From contig NZ_CAKAPD010000001.1 of assembly GCF_916715725.1 (NCBI RefSeq), positions 124,001 to 188,000 on the forward strand: a stretch of 64,000 nt of DNA, read 5' to 3'. The notes under the pieces were generated by a model, which searched no databases, was not told where the DNA came from, and worked only from the letters and a program-made list of their open reading frames with translations. Position numbers and translations under genes: made by a program. This stretch comes from an uncultured Rothia sp. GTDB taxonomy: Bacteria; Actinomycetota; Actinomycetes; Actinomycetales; Micrococcaceae. The first letter of the stretch is position 1. Every line of letters starts with the position of its first letter. Below are positions 7,679-17,339 of this stretch, piece after piece.

Positions 7679-9118
7679 CTAGTAGGCGAAAGCAGTCTGG
7701 CACTTGTTCTGATCAGCAGTCTGACCGGTCGCGTTACCCGCAATCGCAGCCTCCTGCTTCTCCATCGCCTCACCGGACGGGAAGTCAGTACCAATCGTTA
7801 CCGATACGCCCAGAACCTCTTCGGTCGCCACCAGGCGGGTCACGTTCAGCTTCGCGGCGATTTCCTTCGCCTCCGCCTCGTAACCGGTCGAGTAGAACAC
7901 CGTGGTGAAGTTCGTCGGGTTAGCGGAGGTACCCGGAGTAACATTCGAATAGCCCAGACCCTCAATCACCGAAGAAATCGTAGCCGAGCGGCCATCCAGA
8001 CCGGTCGCGTTGTACACGCTCACCGGAACCGTACGATCGAGCTGAACCGGAGCGGCAGAAGTAGCCTCAGCTGCCGGAGCCTTCTCCTCCTTCAGCGACT
8101 TATCATCACGCAGACGCTGGAACACGTTCGCAGCATCCGCAGAAAGCTGCAGGCGGTTCGCGTCCTGGCTCCACGGCTCAGTCGGCACCGTCGCAAACAC
8201 AACATTCGACAGGTCCACGCCACCAAGAGTCGCACCAACACCCACCAGAGTGCTGATATTAGCCAGGTTCTTATCCACCGTCACGTTCTGAGTAATCGCC
8301 TCAGAAATGTTAATCAGACGGCCCGGATTCGACAGAGTACCCTCGCTCTTCACCTTACGCAGCAGCGAAGACAAGAAGCCCTGCTGAGCCTGAATACGAC
8401 CAATATCGGAACCATCCGAGAAGCCGTGGCGGCTACGCAAGAACGCAAGAGCCTGCTCACCCTCAACAGTAGAAGTACCCGCAGGAAGCTTCAGGCCACT
8501 GTACTCGTCATCAATCGGAGCGTCCACACACACCTGAACGCCGCCAACGACCTTCGACAGCTCCTTCACAGCGTTAAAGTCCACCAACATGAAGTGGTCA
8601 ATATTCACACCGGTCAGCTTACTAATGGTCGCCACAGTACAACCGGCACCACCGCGAGACAGAGACTCGTTAATCTGAACGTTCTCCTCAGCCGGGTACA
8701 CGGTGCCGGTCTCAGGATCAGTACACTGCGGAACGTCAACCATCAAGTCACGCGGGAACGACAGCACGCTCACGTTCTTACGGTCCTTGCTGATCTGCAG
8801 CAGCATCATCACGTCCGCGCGAGCCTCAGAATTGCGGTCATCCTCATCACCGTACGCCCCGTTATTACCCTTACGGGTATCGGAACCAATCACGAGAATG
8901 TCCAAGGCGCCGTTCTCCAGGCCGTCCTTGTAATTGCTGATGTTCAGCTCCTGAGTATGCAGATTATTGCGCATACGCAGAGCCACCACACCACCGTAGC
9001 CGACAACAACGACGAGCATGCAAGCAACGAGCAGAGCAATCCACTTATTGCGGTTTGAAGTCATGACCGTCGTGCGCATATGACGACCGGTGCTTCGTAA
9101 ACGAGGTGCCTGGGGCAT
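7679..9118 (-). CDS. LytR-CpsA-Psr family cell-wall polymer ligase
   Basis: A 479-residue membrane-anchored protein. A short Arg-rich cytoplasmic start is followed by one transmembrane helix (about 26-47), then the LCP domain (ALDILVIGSDTRKG, ADVMMLLQISKD, VSVLSFPRDLMVDVP, INESLSRGGAG) and a C-terminal LytR_C domain (from about 365). LCP enzymes transfer undecaprenyl-linked secondary wall polymers onto peptidoglycan outside the cell. The ATG at 9116-9118 is preferred, though AAAGGT lies very close to it; ATGs 13 and 18 codons later are alternatives and would keep the helix. It has its own intergenic region on both sides. Confidence 0.9.
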   Translation of the reverse strand: MPQAPRLRSTGRHMRTTVMTSNRNKWIALLVACMLVVVVGYGGVVALRMRNNLHTQELNISNYKDGLENGALDILVIGSDTRKGNNGAYGDEDDRNSEARADVMMLLQISKDRKNVSVLSFPRDLMVDVPQCTDPETGTVYPAEENVQINESLSRGGAGCTVATISKLTGVNIDHFMLVDFNAVKELSKVVGGVQVCVDAPIDDEYSGLKLPAGTSTVEGEQALAFLRSRHGFSDGSDIGRIQAQQGFLSSLLRKVKSEGTLSNPGRLINISEAITQNVTVDKNLANISTLVGVGATLGGVDLSNVVFATVPTEPWSQDANRLQLSADAANVFQRLRDDKSLKEEKAPAAEATSAAPVQLDRTVPVSVYNATGLDGRSATISSVIEGLGYSNVTPGTSANPTNFTTVFYSTGYEAEAKEIAAKLNVTRLVATEEVLGVSVTIGTDFPSGEAMEKQEAAIAGNATGQTADQNKCQTAFAY

Positions 9119-9305
9119 ACCTTTTCTCTTTCTGCCGGTGAGCAAGTGCTTTCTCAGAGTAACACTCTTCCCTATGAGCGCCGAATGAGAGTGAAAAGTT
9201 TCACCCGGAGGCATGTACATATTTCCGCAAGCCACCGGGTGAAAACTATGGATGCGCGACCGCCTCTCGGAGTAGTCCCTCAAGGCGATGCGCTCAGGAA
9301 AGCTA

Positions 9306-10463
9306 CTAGAATCCCAGGCGGTTCAACGCACGCGCGTCAGACTGCCATTCCTTCGCAACCTTCACATGAATATTCAAATAAATGCGGGTACCAAGCATCG
9401 CCTCAATCTGCTCACGAGCCTTCGTACCAATCTTGCGCAGATTCGAGCCGCCCTTACCGATAATGATGTACTTCTGCGACTCACGCTCCACAAACAGGTT
9501 CACGTGCACATCCAGCAGCGGGTTATCCGCCGGGCGGCCCTCACGGAACTCCATCTCCTCAACCGTCACAGCAATCGAGTGGGGCAGCTCCTCGCGCGCA
9601 CCTTCCAGGGCAGCCTCACGCACCAGCTCCGCGATGAGGGTTGCCTCCGGCTCATCGGTCAGCTCACCCTCCGGGTACAGCGGCGGCGACAGCGGAGTGT
9701 ACTGCGCCAGCAGGTCAGCAACCGCATCCACCTGGAAATGCTTCACAGCAGACACCGGGATAATCGCAGCCCAGCCGCCCTTACCGTCAACCGGCATCGG
9801 CTCAGCAACCTCACCGGCACGGCGCTTAGCCGCAGGACCCGAACCCTTCGCGAAAGGCACAGCATCATTCTTGCCGCCCTTACCCTTGGGGCCCTTACCC
9901 TTCTGCTTCGCACGATGCGCGGCACGCTTAGCACGAGCCGCACGCTCAGCGCTCATGACCTCCTCGCCGAGCGCCTCAACAGCCAGCAGCTGCTCACGCA
10001 GCTCCTCAGAGCTCACAGTGTCAGCCTTCGTCACAATAGCAACCACCGGCTTATTGCTCGACGCCACCAGCTGCGACGCAATGTAACGGTCACCCGGACC
10101 GATCTTCTCATTCGCCGGAATGCAGAAGCCCAGCACATCCACCTGCGAAAGAGTGCTCGCCACCAGGTCGTTCAGACGCTCACCCAGCAGAGTGCGGGGG
10201 CGGTGAATACCCGGGGTGTCCACCAGAATCAGCTGGTACTCGTCCTTGTGCACAATACCGCGAATCGTGTGGCGGGTCGTTTGCGGACGGTTCGAGGTGA
10301 TAGCCACCTTCTGACCGACCATAGCGTTCGTCAGAGTAGACTTACCCGCATTCGGGCGGCCCACCAGCGACGCGAAACCCGAACGGAAATCCGCCGGGTA
10401 GGTCGGCAGCGGGGTGCTCAAGTCCAGAGTGCTCAAATCGAGCGGGGTGTACTCCTGGTCCAT
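9306..10463 (-). CDS. era: GTPase Era with a Lys-rich insertion
   Basis: A 385-residue Era GTPase, which binds 16S rRNA near the 3' end and assists 30S assembly. GTPase motifs are Walker A GRPNAGKS (36-43), switch region TTRHTIRG, DTPG (82-85), TKAD (146-149) and SAVK (238-241). The C-terminal KH domain contains YIIIGKGGSNLRKIG. About 65 residues rich in Lys, Arg, Gly and Ala (roughly 165-230) are inserted between the TKAD and SAVK motifs, making it about 85 residues longer than a typical Era. The ATG at 10461-10463 follows AAGGAGA at about 8 bases. It is downstream of the CNNM gene with 118 bp between, in the conserved phoH-ybeY-CNNM-era order. Confidence 0.94.
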   Translation of the reverse strand: MDQEYTPLDLSTLDLSTPLPTYPADFRSGFASLVGRPNAGKSTLTNAMVGQKVAITSNRPQTTRHTIRGIVHKDEYQLILVDTPGIHRPRTLLGERLNDLVASTLSQVDVLGFCIPANEKIGPGDRYIASQLVASSNKPVVAIVTKADTVSSEELREQLLAVEALGEEVMSAERAARAKRAAHRAKQKGKGPKGKGGKNDAVPFAKGSGPAAKRRAGEVAEPMPVDGKGGWAAIIPVSAVKHFQVDAVADLLAQYTPLSPPLYPEGELTDEPEATLIAELVREAALEGAREELPHSIAVTVEEMEFREGRPADNPLLDVHVNLFVERESQKYIIIGKGGSNLRKIGTKAREQIEAMLGTRIYLNIHVKVAKEWQSDARALNRLGF

Positions 10464-10581
10464 TGTGTTTCTCCTTGTCAAACCCCGTGCGGGGTGTGTG
10501 GGGTGTCAGCCTCATCTATCTGCGCCTTCGGGGCGGCGGCGGGCTGGCTCAAAGTATTTGTGCGGCGTCTATGTTCGATGT

Positions 10582-12036
10582 CTAGCGGTTGCCGTGCTTA
10601 TCGGGGGCAGGTTCAGCCTCAGCAGTATCTCCCGGAAGGTCCGGATGCGCATGCGGCTCAGACACCGCGGGCGGCTCCGTATCCACGGTGAGAATGTCGG
10701 CAACCTCCGCAGAATGAGCCTCCGAGGAACCCTCAGCGTTCTCCTGCTCATCACGAGGCGGCTCGTACCACGCCTGCAACATATCCACCTGGTGGCGGCG
10801 GCCCGACGAACCAATCGCACGAATATGAATGCCGTCAATCTCAATCTCAGAACCAACAATCGGCACCATACCCAGATGCTTAGCGAGCAGACCGCCCACC
10901 GTATCAACATCTTCGTCCTCGAGTTCACGGCCGAAAATCTCGCCCAGCTCATCAATGCCCAGACGAGCCGACAGACGGAACGTGCCGTCATCGTTCAGCG
11001 TGTACTCGGGGCGCTCATGGTCGTACTCGTCGGAGATGTCACCGACCAGCTCCTCAATGAGGTCCTCCAGGGTAATCAGACCGGCGGTTCCGCCGTACTC
11101 ATCAACCACAATCGCCACGTGCGTGGACTCGCGCTGCATCTCACGCAGCAAGTCCATGGCACGCTTCGACTCAGGCTCAAAACGAGCCGGGCGCATCAGC
11201 TCAACCACGGTCGGCAGGGCGGTACCCGCGGGGGCCTCACCGTGCAGGATGAAGGCGCGCATCGCATCCTTCAGGTAGAGCACGCCCAGAATCTCATCGC
11301 TCGAATCACCAATCACCGGCATACGCGAATAACCCGAACGCAGGAACAGGCTCAGCGCCTCGCGCAGCGGGGTGTCGCGGCTCGCGGTGAGCATATCGGT
11401 ACGCGGAACCATGAGCGAACGGATGCGGGTATCGTCCATCTCAAAGACGGACTGCACCATCTGCGCCTCGTCATCCTCAATGGTTTCAGCGTCGGAAGCG
11501 CGGTCCAGGAACTCGCGCAGTTCCTCCTCATCGAACACGCCGACGGGAGCCTCAGCCGAACGCTCCGGCGCCAGGCGCACGCTGAGCTTATCAAGCAGGC
11601 CGGTCACCGGAGTCAGCAAAACCGACAGGTAGTGCACCGGGCGAGCCAGCACACGAATCGACGCGACCGGGCGGTTACGACCCAGAGCACGCGCCAGCAC
11701 GTGCAGAATCGGGTAACCCACCAGCGCAACGATCACGAGGGTCAGCACGGCGGCGAGCGCGTGTACCTCTACCAGGTTCAGCAGGCAGGTCATGGTGGCG
11801 AGCACCGCGGCGGCTGCCGCAATGAGGCGGGTCAGGCGCAGCGGATGCGTGTACGCCTCGGAGTCACCGTCGAGGGTGCGTTGCAGGACGCGGGCGCCAA
11901 GGGTGTCCGGGTGCGCCTCCACGGCTTCTTCTGCCTCGTTGTGCGGCAGGTAGGTGAACGCGGTTTCGGCGATTGCCGCAACCACGGTCAGGCAGAGCGC
12001 GATAACGGCGAGGAGGGCTGTGAGTAGAATATCCAC
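10582..12036 (-). CDS. CNNM/CorC-type membrane protein with paired CBS domains
   Basis: 484 residues. The N-terminal third is a DUF21/CNNM transmembrane domain (hydrophobic helices about 1-25, 68-90, 92-115). A CBS pair follows (MVPRTDMLTAS, SGYSRMPVIGDSSDEILGVLYLKD, AIVVDEYGGTAGLITLEDLIEELVG), then a CorC_HlyC domain and an acidic tail. Such proteins are often labelled haemolysin-like but belong to the Mg/Co efflux or magnesium-handling group; the substrate cannot be read from sequence. It starts 9 bp after the ybeY stop, so translation is probably coupled. Confidence 0.9.
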   Translation of the reverse strand: MDILLTALLAVIALCLTVVAAIAETAFTYLPHNEAEEAVEAHPDTLGARVLQRTLDGDSEAYTHPLRLTRLIAAAAAVLATMTCLLNLVEVHALAAVLTLVIVALVGYPILHVLARALGRNRPVASIRVLARPVHYLSVLLTPVTGLLDKLSVRLAPERSAEAPVGVFDEEELREFLDRASDAETIEDDEAQMVQSVFEMDDTRIRSLMVPRTDMLTASRDTPLREALSLFLRSGYSRMPVIGDSSDEILGVLYLKDAMRAFILHGEAPAGTALPTVVELMRPARFEPESKRAMDLLREMQRESTHVAIVVDEYGGTAGLITLEDLIEELVGDISDEYDHERPEYTLNDDGTFRLSARLGIDELGEIFGRELEDEDVDTVGGLLAKHLGMVPIVGSEIEIDGIHIRAIGSSGRRHQVDMLQAWYEPPRDEQENAEGSSEAHSAEVADILTVDTEPPAVSEPHAHPDLPGDTAEAEPAPDKHGNR

Positions 12037-12045
12037 GCCGCTCCC

Positions 12046-12567
12046 CTAGTGTCGGGTTTCGACCGGTGCCGGGCGGCCCAGGAACTCTTCGAGGATGGAG
12101 CGCTGAATGCCGAACATTTCAGCTTCCTCTTCGGCGGTGCCGTGGTCGTAGCCGAGGCAGTGCAGAATACCGTGGGTGGTGAGCAGGCACAGCTCATCGA
12201 GGGTGCTGTGGCCCGCGTCCGCGCCCTGACGTGCGGCGACGGGCGGGCAGAGGATGATGTCGCCGAGCATGCCGCTGGAGGGGTTTTCGGGGGTTCCCGG
12301 TTCCAGCTCGTCCATGGGGAAGCTCATCACGTCGGTTGCGCCGGGCAGGTCCATCCACTCGATGTGCACGCGTTCCATTTCGTCTTCGTTCACGATGGCG
12401 ATGGACAGGTAGGTGTCATCGGCAAGGTGCATGCGCTTGAAGGCGTGCTCGACGAGGCGGGTGAGCACCTCGGTGTCTACCGCTTCGAAAGATTCGCGGA
12501 TGAAGGCGTCGGTTGCCGGGTCGGCACCGGTTGCGGGTTCTTCACAGTCGAATTCGATCTCTGCCAC
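12046..12567 (-). CDS. ybeY: Endoribonuclease YbeY
   Basis: A 173-residue metal-dependent RNase needed for 16S rRNA 3' maturation and 70S quality control. The zinc-binding signature HGILHCLGYDH (H-x3-H-x5-H) is intact near residue 135. An acidic N-terminal segment of about 20 residues precedes the core. It starts 3 bp after the phoH stop, a tightly coupled pair conserved across bacteria. Confidence 0.95.
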   Translation of the reverse strand: MAEIEFDCEEPATGADPATDAFIRESFEAVDTEVLTRLVEHAFKRMHLADDTYLSIAIVNEDEMERVHIEWMDLPGATDVMSFPMDELEPGTPENPSSGMLGDIILCPPVAARQGADAGHSTLDELCLLTTHGILHCLGYDHGTAEEEAEMFGIQRSILEEFLGRPAPVETRH

Positions 12568-12570
12568 CGT

Positions 12571-13710
12571 TTAGCGTCCTTCCGGGGTGGTCTGTGCGTT
12601 GTCGGGGTTCTGCGCAGGGTTCTGCTCGGCGTTCTTTTCGGAGCCGCCGTTAATGCCGGCGCGGTCGAGCAGCTTTTCGGCTGCGGCCTCGATGGTGGCG
12701 CGCTTGACCTTGCGGTTGCGCTTGCGTTCCATTGCCTTCTGGTCTTCGCCCCACTGGTCGTAGGCGGACACAATGTTCGACACCAGGGTGTGGCGCACCA
12801 CGTCAGAGGATTCTAGGATGCTGAAGTGAATATCCTCCACGCCCTGCAGAATGTTGCGCACCTGCTTCAGACCGGATGCGGCGCCACCGGGCAGGTCAAT
12901 CTGGGTGATGTCACCGGTAATGACCATCTTCGAGCCGAAGCCCAGGCGGGTCAGGAACATCTTCATCTGCTCGGCGGTGGTGTTCTGCGCCTCGTCGAGG
13001 ATGATGAACGCGTCGTTGAGGGTGCGGCCGCGCATGTACGCCAGCGGTGCGACCTCGATGGTGCCCGCCTCCATGAGCTTGGGGATGGTTTCGGGTTCGA
13101 GCATGTCGTGCAGTGCGTCGTAGAGCGGGCGCAGGTACGGGTCGATCTTCTCGTTGAGGGTGCCGGGCAGGAAGCCCAGACGCTCACCGGCTTCCACGGC
13201 GGGGCGGGTGAGGATAATGCGGTTCACTTCGTGGGTCTGCAGCGCCTGCACAGCCTTCGCCATGGCGAGGTAGGTCTTACCGGTACCCGCCGGGCCGATA
13301 CCGAAGATGACGGTGTTCGCGTCGATAGCGTCCACATACTTCTTCTGGTTAATGGTCTTGGGGCGAATCGTGGTGCCGCGGGTGGAGAGGATGCTGGTGG
13401 ACAGCGAGTGCGCCGGGTTGCTCAGTTCGTCGCCGAGCATGCCCATGAGGCGGTGAATGACCTGCACGGTAATCTGCGTGTCGTGGCTGGAGAGCACGCG
13501 CAGTTCGTTCAGCAGCTTAGCGGCGGTGTTCACGGCCTCGGAGGGGCCGGTGATGAGCACGTCCAGGTCCTTGGGGCGCAGGCTAATCTGCTCGAAGTAG
13601 TCCTCGATAATCGCCAGGTGTGCGTCCTGCGGGCCGAGCACGGCAATCATTTCTGCGGCGCTCTTGAAGGATACGGTACGCGCGGTTGATAGAGGTCGGG
13701 AGGTAGTCAT
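12571..13710 (-). CDS. PhoH-like ATPase
   Basis: 379 residues. The C-terminal two-thirds is a P-loop PhoH domain with Walker A GPAGTGKTYLAMAKA and Walker B AFIILDEAQNTT. The N-terminal part resembles a KH-like RNA-binding region. PhoH-like proteins next to ybeY are thought to act in RNA metabolism, possibly as helicases; the exact role is unsettled. The ATG at 13708-13710 follows CAAGGAG. The C-terminal tail is Asn/Gln/Glu-rich and low complexity. Confidence 0.9.
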   Translation of the reverse strand: MTTSRPLSTARTVSFKSAAEMIAVLGPQDAHLAIIEDYFEQISLRPKDLDVLITGPSEAVNTAAKLLNELRVLSSHDTQITVQVIHRLMGMLGDELSNPAHSLSTSILSTRGTTIRPKTINQKKYVDAIDANTVIFGIGPAGTGKTYLAMAKAVQALQTHEVNRIILTRPAVEAGERLGFLPGTLNEKIDPYLRPLYDALHDMLEPETIPKLMEAGTIEVAPLAYMRGRTLNDAFIILDEAQNTTAEQMKMFLTRLGFGSKMVITGDITQIDLPGGAASGLKQVRNILQGVEDIHFSILESSDVVRHTLVSNIVSAYDQWGEDQKAMERKRNRKVKRATIEAAAEKLLDRAGINGGSEKNAEQNPAQNPDNAQTTPEGR

Positions 13711-13850
13711 ATGGGCTCCTTGGCTAGTGATGTATTTACAAGTATAGATGTGCGTGATGCGCCACGCTCAGGGTGGGCTCTATCAGCTAGGTTCTAGCAG
13801 GCGCTTTTACCGGCTGGACTGTGCCGGGGCTAGACTTGAGCGGCAGCGCT

Positions 13851-14630
13851 CTACCAGCGGCCCAGCACCACATTCAGGGTGCACATGGCGGCAGATCCGG
13901 CGGTGGAGGAACGTAGCACCTCGTCACCGAGCAGTGCCAGCTGCGCGCCGGCGTCGGTGAAGAGCTGCACTTCGCGGTCGCTAATGCCGCCTTCGGGTCC
14001 AACGAGCAGGTAGATTTCTTCGGGCAGGTTCTCCGCCTCGACAAGCTTGCGTGCCAGGGCGCTGAGGCGTTCGGTCGCCTGCTCATGCAGGATGAACACG
14101 GCGGCGGACTGCTCAGAACCCTCCCCAGCAACTTCTTCAATGAGTTCCACCAGGTCGGCGGTGCTGTACAGATCGTACACTTCGGGAATGAGCGCGCGGC
14201 GCGACTGCTTCGCCGCGGCGGTGACGGTGTTCTGCCACTTGGTGTGTGCCTTGGAGGCGCGCTCCCCCTTCCAGCGCACGATGGAGCGGTCCGCACTCCA
14301 CGGAAGCACACCGTACACGCCCAGCTCGGTGGCGGTTTCGATGGCGAGCAGGTCGCGGCCGTCCTTCGCGAGCGCCTGCACCAGGTAGATGGAGGGCACG
14401 CTGCGTTCCTCGCGTAGCTCCTGCACCTGCACGCTCACGCCGTCCGCGTTGATGGAGGCGACCGTACCGAGTGCGCGGCGGCCGGTGCCGTCACCCAGGT
14501 CGATGCGTTCGCCGAGCTCGAGGCGCTTGACGAGGGCGTGCTTGCCTTCGGAGCCGCCGAGCGCGCAGGTGGCGCCGGGGGTGAGTGCGTCGTATTCTTC
14601 CGTGCTGATGTAGAAGATGGGGGCGCTCAT
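13851..14630 (-). CDS. rsmE: 16S rRNA (uracil-1498-N3)-methyltransferase RsmE
   Basis: A 259-residue SPOUT-family methyltransferase that modifies U1498 in the decoding region. An N-terminal PUA-like domain begins PIFYISTEEYD; the C-terminal knotted SPOUT fold carries LLVGPEGGISDREVQLF and LGDEVLRSSTAGSAA. The ATG at 14628-14630 has CAAGGAG upstream; a 47-codon in-frame extension has no family similarity. It lies between dnaJ and phoH as in many actinobacteria. Confidence 0.94.
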   Translation of the reverse strand: MSAPIFYISTEEYDALTPGATCALGGSEGKHALVKRLELGERIDLGDGTGRRALGTVASINADGVSVQVQELREERSVPSIYLVQALAKDGRDLLAIETATELGVYGVLPWSADRSIVRWKGERASKAHTKWQNTVTAAAKQSRRALIPEVYDLYSTADLVELIEEVAGEGSEQSAAVFILHEQATERLSALARKLVEAENLPEEIYLLVGPEGGISDREVQLFTDAGAQLALLGDEVLRSSTAGSAAMCTLNVVLGRW

Positions 14631-14792
14631 GGTTCTCCTTGAGGTGCGGTTTGAAAGCGTGGGTAGTGTGCGGGTGGCGTGTGAAATGGGTGCGCAGCTT
14701 AGCGCGGGCGCGTACAGTGCTGTGCTGACAGGAATGCGGCGGGTGCGGGTTGAGTACCGCACCCGCCGCATCCTCAGCTTGGTGTAGGGATC

Positions 14793-15929
14793 CTACTTGA
14801 ACTGGTCCTTCAGGCGGGAGAAGAGACCGCCGCGGTGCTTGACCTGCGAACCTTCGGTGAGGGATTCACCGCGCAGGGCGGCGAACTGGCGCAGCAGTTC
14901 ACGCTGTTCTTCGGTCATATCGGTGGGGGTGACCACCTGGATACGCACCAGCAGGTCGCCGCGACGCTCGGTGCCGAGCACGGTTGCGCCCAGGCCGTTG
15001 AGGGTGATCACGTCACCGCTCTGAGTGCCTGCGGGGATCGCAACTTCTTGGTCGCCGTCGAAGGTCTTCAGCGGGATGGTGGTGCCCAGCGCCGCCGCGA
15101 CCATGGGGATGTTCACGGTGGTGACCAGGTTGTCACCCTCGCGGCTGAAGTACTTGTCGCGCTTGACGTTCAGGTCAATGTACAGGTCGCCGTTGGGGCC
15201 ACCGTACAGGCCTGCTTCGCCCTTGCCGCGCAGGCGGATACGCGCCTGGTCGTGCACACCGGCGGGAACGTTGAAGGTCAGCGGAACGTCTTCACGTACG
15301 CGGCCCTGACCGTGACATTCAGGGCAGGGGGTCTTGATGACGGTGCCGTAGCCGTGGCAGTCGGGGCATTCAACCTGCTGCATGACGGTACCGAGGATGG
15401 ACTGCACGCGACGCTGCATGAAACCGTGACCGGAGCAGGTGGTGCAGGTTTCGGGCTGGGTGCCCTCTGCGGTGCCTTCGCCGTTACAGGACTTACAGGT
15501 CACGGCGGAGCGACGCTCAATAGTCTTCTCAACACCAAACACGGCATCCTGCAGGCTGATGGAGACGGTAATCAGGTCGTCCTGGCCCTGACGCATGCGG
15601 GATGCGGGGCCGCGGGCACCTGCCGCGCCGCCGGTGAACATGTTCAGCAGGTCCTCAAAACCGCCGAAGCCGCTGAATCCGCCGCCCGGGTAGCCGCCGC
15701 CTCCGGGGTAGCCTGCGCGGCCCTGTTCGTCGCCGGTGGTGTCATAGTTGCGGCGCTTTTCGGGGTCGGAGAGCACCTCGTAGGCGAGGGTGACGCGCTT
15801 GAACTCTTCGGCTGCGTCCTCGGAGGGATTCACGTCCGGGTGCAGCTGGCGTGCCTTCTTTCGGTACGCCTTCTTGATCTCTTCGGGGCTGGCGTCGTTC
15901 GATACGCCGAGAGTATCGTAGTGGCTCAT
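14793..15929 (-). CDS. dnaJ: Chaperone protein DnaJ
   Basis: A 378-residue type I J-protein that stimulates DnaK ATPase activity and holds unfolded substrate. The J-domain (1-70) carries HPD in RQLHPDVNP. A Gly-rich linker follows (about 72-95), then four CxxCxGxG zinc motifs (CKSCNGEG, CTTCSGHG, CPDCHGYG, CPECHGQG) and the substrate-binding C-terminal domains. The ATG at 15927-15929 is the family start. The heat-shock repressor gene hrcA, which usually precedes this dnaJ copy in actinobacteria, is absent; a divergent gene lies upstream instead. Confidence 0.95.
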   Translation of the reverse strand: MSHYDTLGVSNDASPEEIKKAYRKKARQLHPDVNPSEDAAEEFKRVTLAYEVLSDPEKRRNYDTTGDEQGRAGYPGGGGYPGGGFSGFGGFEDLLNMFTGGAAGARGPASRMRQGQDDLITVSISLQDAVFGVEKTIERRSAVTCKSCNGEGTAEGTQPETCTTCSGHGFMQRRVQSILGTVMQQVECPDCHGYGTVIKTPCPECHGQGRVREDVPLTFNVPAGVHDQARIRLRGKGEAGLYGGPNGDLYIDLNVKRDKYFSREGDNLVTTVNIPMVAAALGTTIPLKTFDGDQEVAIPAGTQSGDVITLNGLGATVLGTERRGDLLVRIQVVTPTDMTEEQRELLRQFAALRGESLTEGSQVKHRGGLFSRLKDQFK

Positions 15930-16208
15930 GCGTTTCCTTCCTCTCGAGACGATGGCGGTGCTCGATGAGTGCACCGCCAACAATGGTCGTATCAATTCTA
16001 GGGGATACCACCCCCGACCCGATACAATGGCTAGGCTGAAAGGGGGTCGCTCCCGCTATCCGCTTAATCTGCGGTGCGCCCCGAACCCCGTTTTAGTTCC
16101 CCCGCCGGTTCTGTCTCACGGTTCCGTCTGATTGTTCTGTCTCACGGTTCCGGCGCTGTCACCGCCCCTACTGGCTCTGCTGCCCCTACCGCCCCAAAGG
16201 AGAATACG

Positions 16209-17078
16209 TTGAGTACCCACCACTCCCCCTACGGCTGGGGTGCCCAGGATCTAAACGCCGCCCGCATGAGCCGCCAGGCGCCGCCTCCGCGTAAGGTGCC
16301 GCTGCGCCGCGGCCTGCTGATTGAGGATATTAACGGCTGGGTGGGTGAGGTCGTGAAGGCTGAACGCATCGGCGGTGCCCTGTTCTTCGGACTCGAGGAC
16401 GCGAAGGGTCGCGTGAAGAATTTTCCGCTGGGTCCGGGCTACATGATTGAGGGTGAGCCCGTTGAGATTGTCGCCCCGGTAGCGGCGAAGGAGCCGAAGC
16501 GCACGATTTCTCGTTCCGGTTCTATTGCGGTGAAGAACGCCCCGGCTCGGGTGGCGCGCGCCTCCCGCATCTGGGTTGAGGGTCTGCACGACGCCGAGCT
16601 CGTGGAGAAGGTCTGGGGCCACGATCTGCGCGTTGAGGGCATTGTTGTGGAGCCGCTGCACGGCGTGGATGATCTCGCCGGTGCTATTCGTGAGTTCGCG
16701 CCGGGCCCGGGCCGCCGCCTGGGTATTCTGGTCGACCACCTGATTGAGGGCACGAAGGAGCAGCGCATTGTTGCGGAGGCGTTGGCTGTGCCGGGTGCCG
16801 CCGGGCACGTGAAGATCGTGGGTCACCCGTTCATCGATATTTGGCAGGCGGTCAAGCCCTCGGTGCTGGGTTTGAAGGCGTGGCCGCAGGTTCCGCGCGG
16901 TGAGGATTTCAAGAAGGGCACGCTGCGTCGTCTGGGTCAGCCGCACGAAACGCAGGCGGATGTGGCGCAGGCGTGGAAGCACATCCTCTCCCGCGTTGAC
17001 TCCTACGCTGACCTGGATCCGACGCTGCTCGGTCCGGTCGAATCGCTCATCGATTTTCTCACCGAGCCGGGCGCCTAA
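16209..17078 (+). CDS. DUF3097 family protein
   Basis: A 289-residue soluble protein restricted to actinobacteria. I recognise the family by its core: GLLIEDINGWVGEVV, RIWVEGLHDAELVEKVWG, LGILVDHLIEGTKEQRI, KIVGHPFIDIWQAVKP and a C-terminal DSYADLDPTLLGPVESLIDFL. The WVEGLHDAEL stretch has the look of a TOPRIM-like segment, but biochemical function is not established. The TTG at 16209 is preferred since AAAGGAG lies 7 bases upstream; an ATG 45 codons earlier would add a low-complexity tail. It is divergent from dnaJ. Confidence 0.87.
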   Translation: MSTHHSPYGWGAQDLNAARMSRQAPPPRKVPLRRGLLIEDINGWVGEVVKAERIGGALFFGLEDAKGRVKNFPLGPGYMIEGEPVEIVAPVAAKEPKRTISRSGSIAVKNAPARVARASRIWVEGLHDAELVEKVWGHDLRVEGIVVEPLHGVDDLAGAIREFAPGPGRRLGILVDHLIEGTKEQRIVAEALAVPGAAGHVKIVGHPFIDIWQAVKPSVLGLKAWPQVPRGEDFKKGTLRRLGQPHETQADVAQAWKHILSRVDSYADLDPTLLGPVESLIDFLTEPGA

Positions 17079-17339
17079 CCGCACCCGAAACCCGCTATTG
17101 CGCCCCCGTCTGCGGGCGCAGGTGTGAATTTGCTCAGAACCCTTCCCTCGAGGGCATTATCCTGTGGGTTTTGTCCCCTAAAGCGGTACAATGGTTGAGC
17201 ATGTGGCATTGCCCCCGCGGGCTGTGCCGCGACATCACTACACTCTAGGTCACCACCGCTCAAACGAAGCACCTCGTCAGGGGTGAATCCACCGGCTTCG
17301 GTGACCGCCACAAGAAACTTCTATCGAACTAGGATTTTC

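Noticed and set aside
12049..13689. Gly/Val/Ala-rich plus-strand frames opposite ybeY and phoH
   Set aside because: They overlap conserved genes completely and show no domain or ribosome site.
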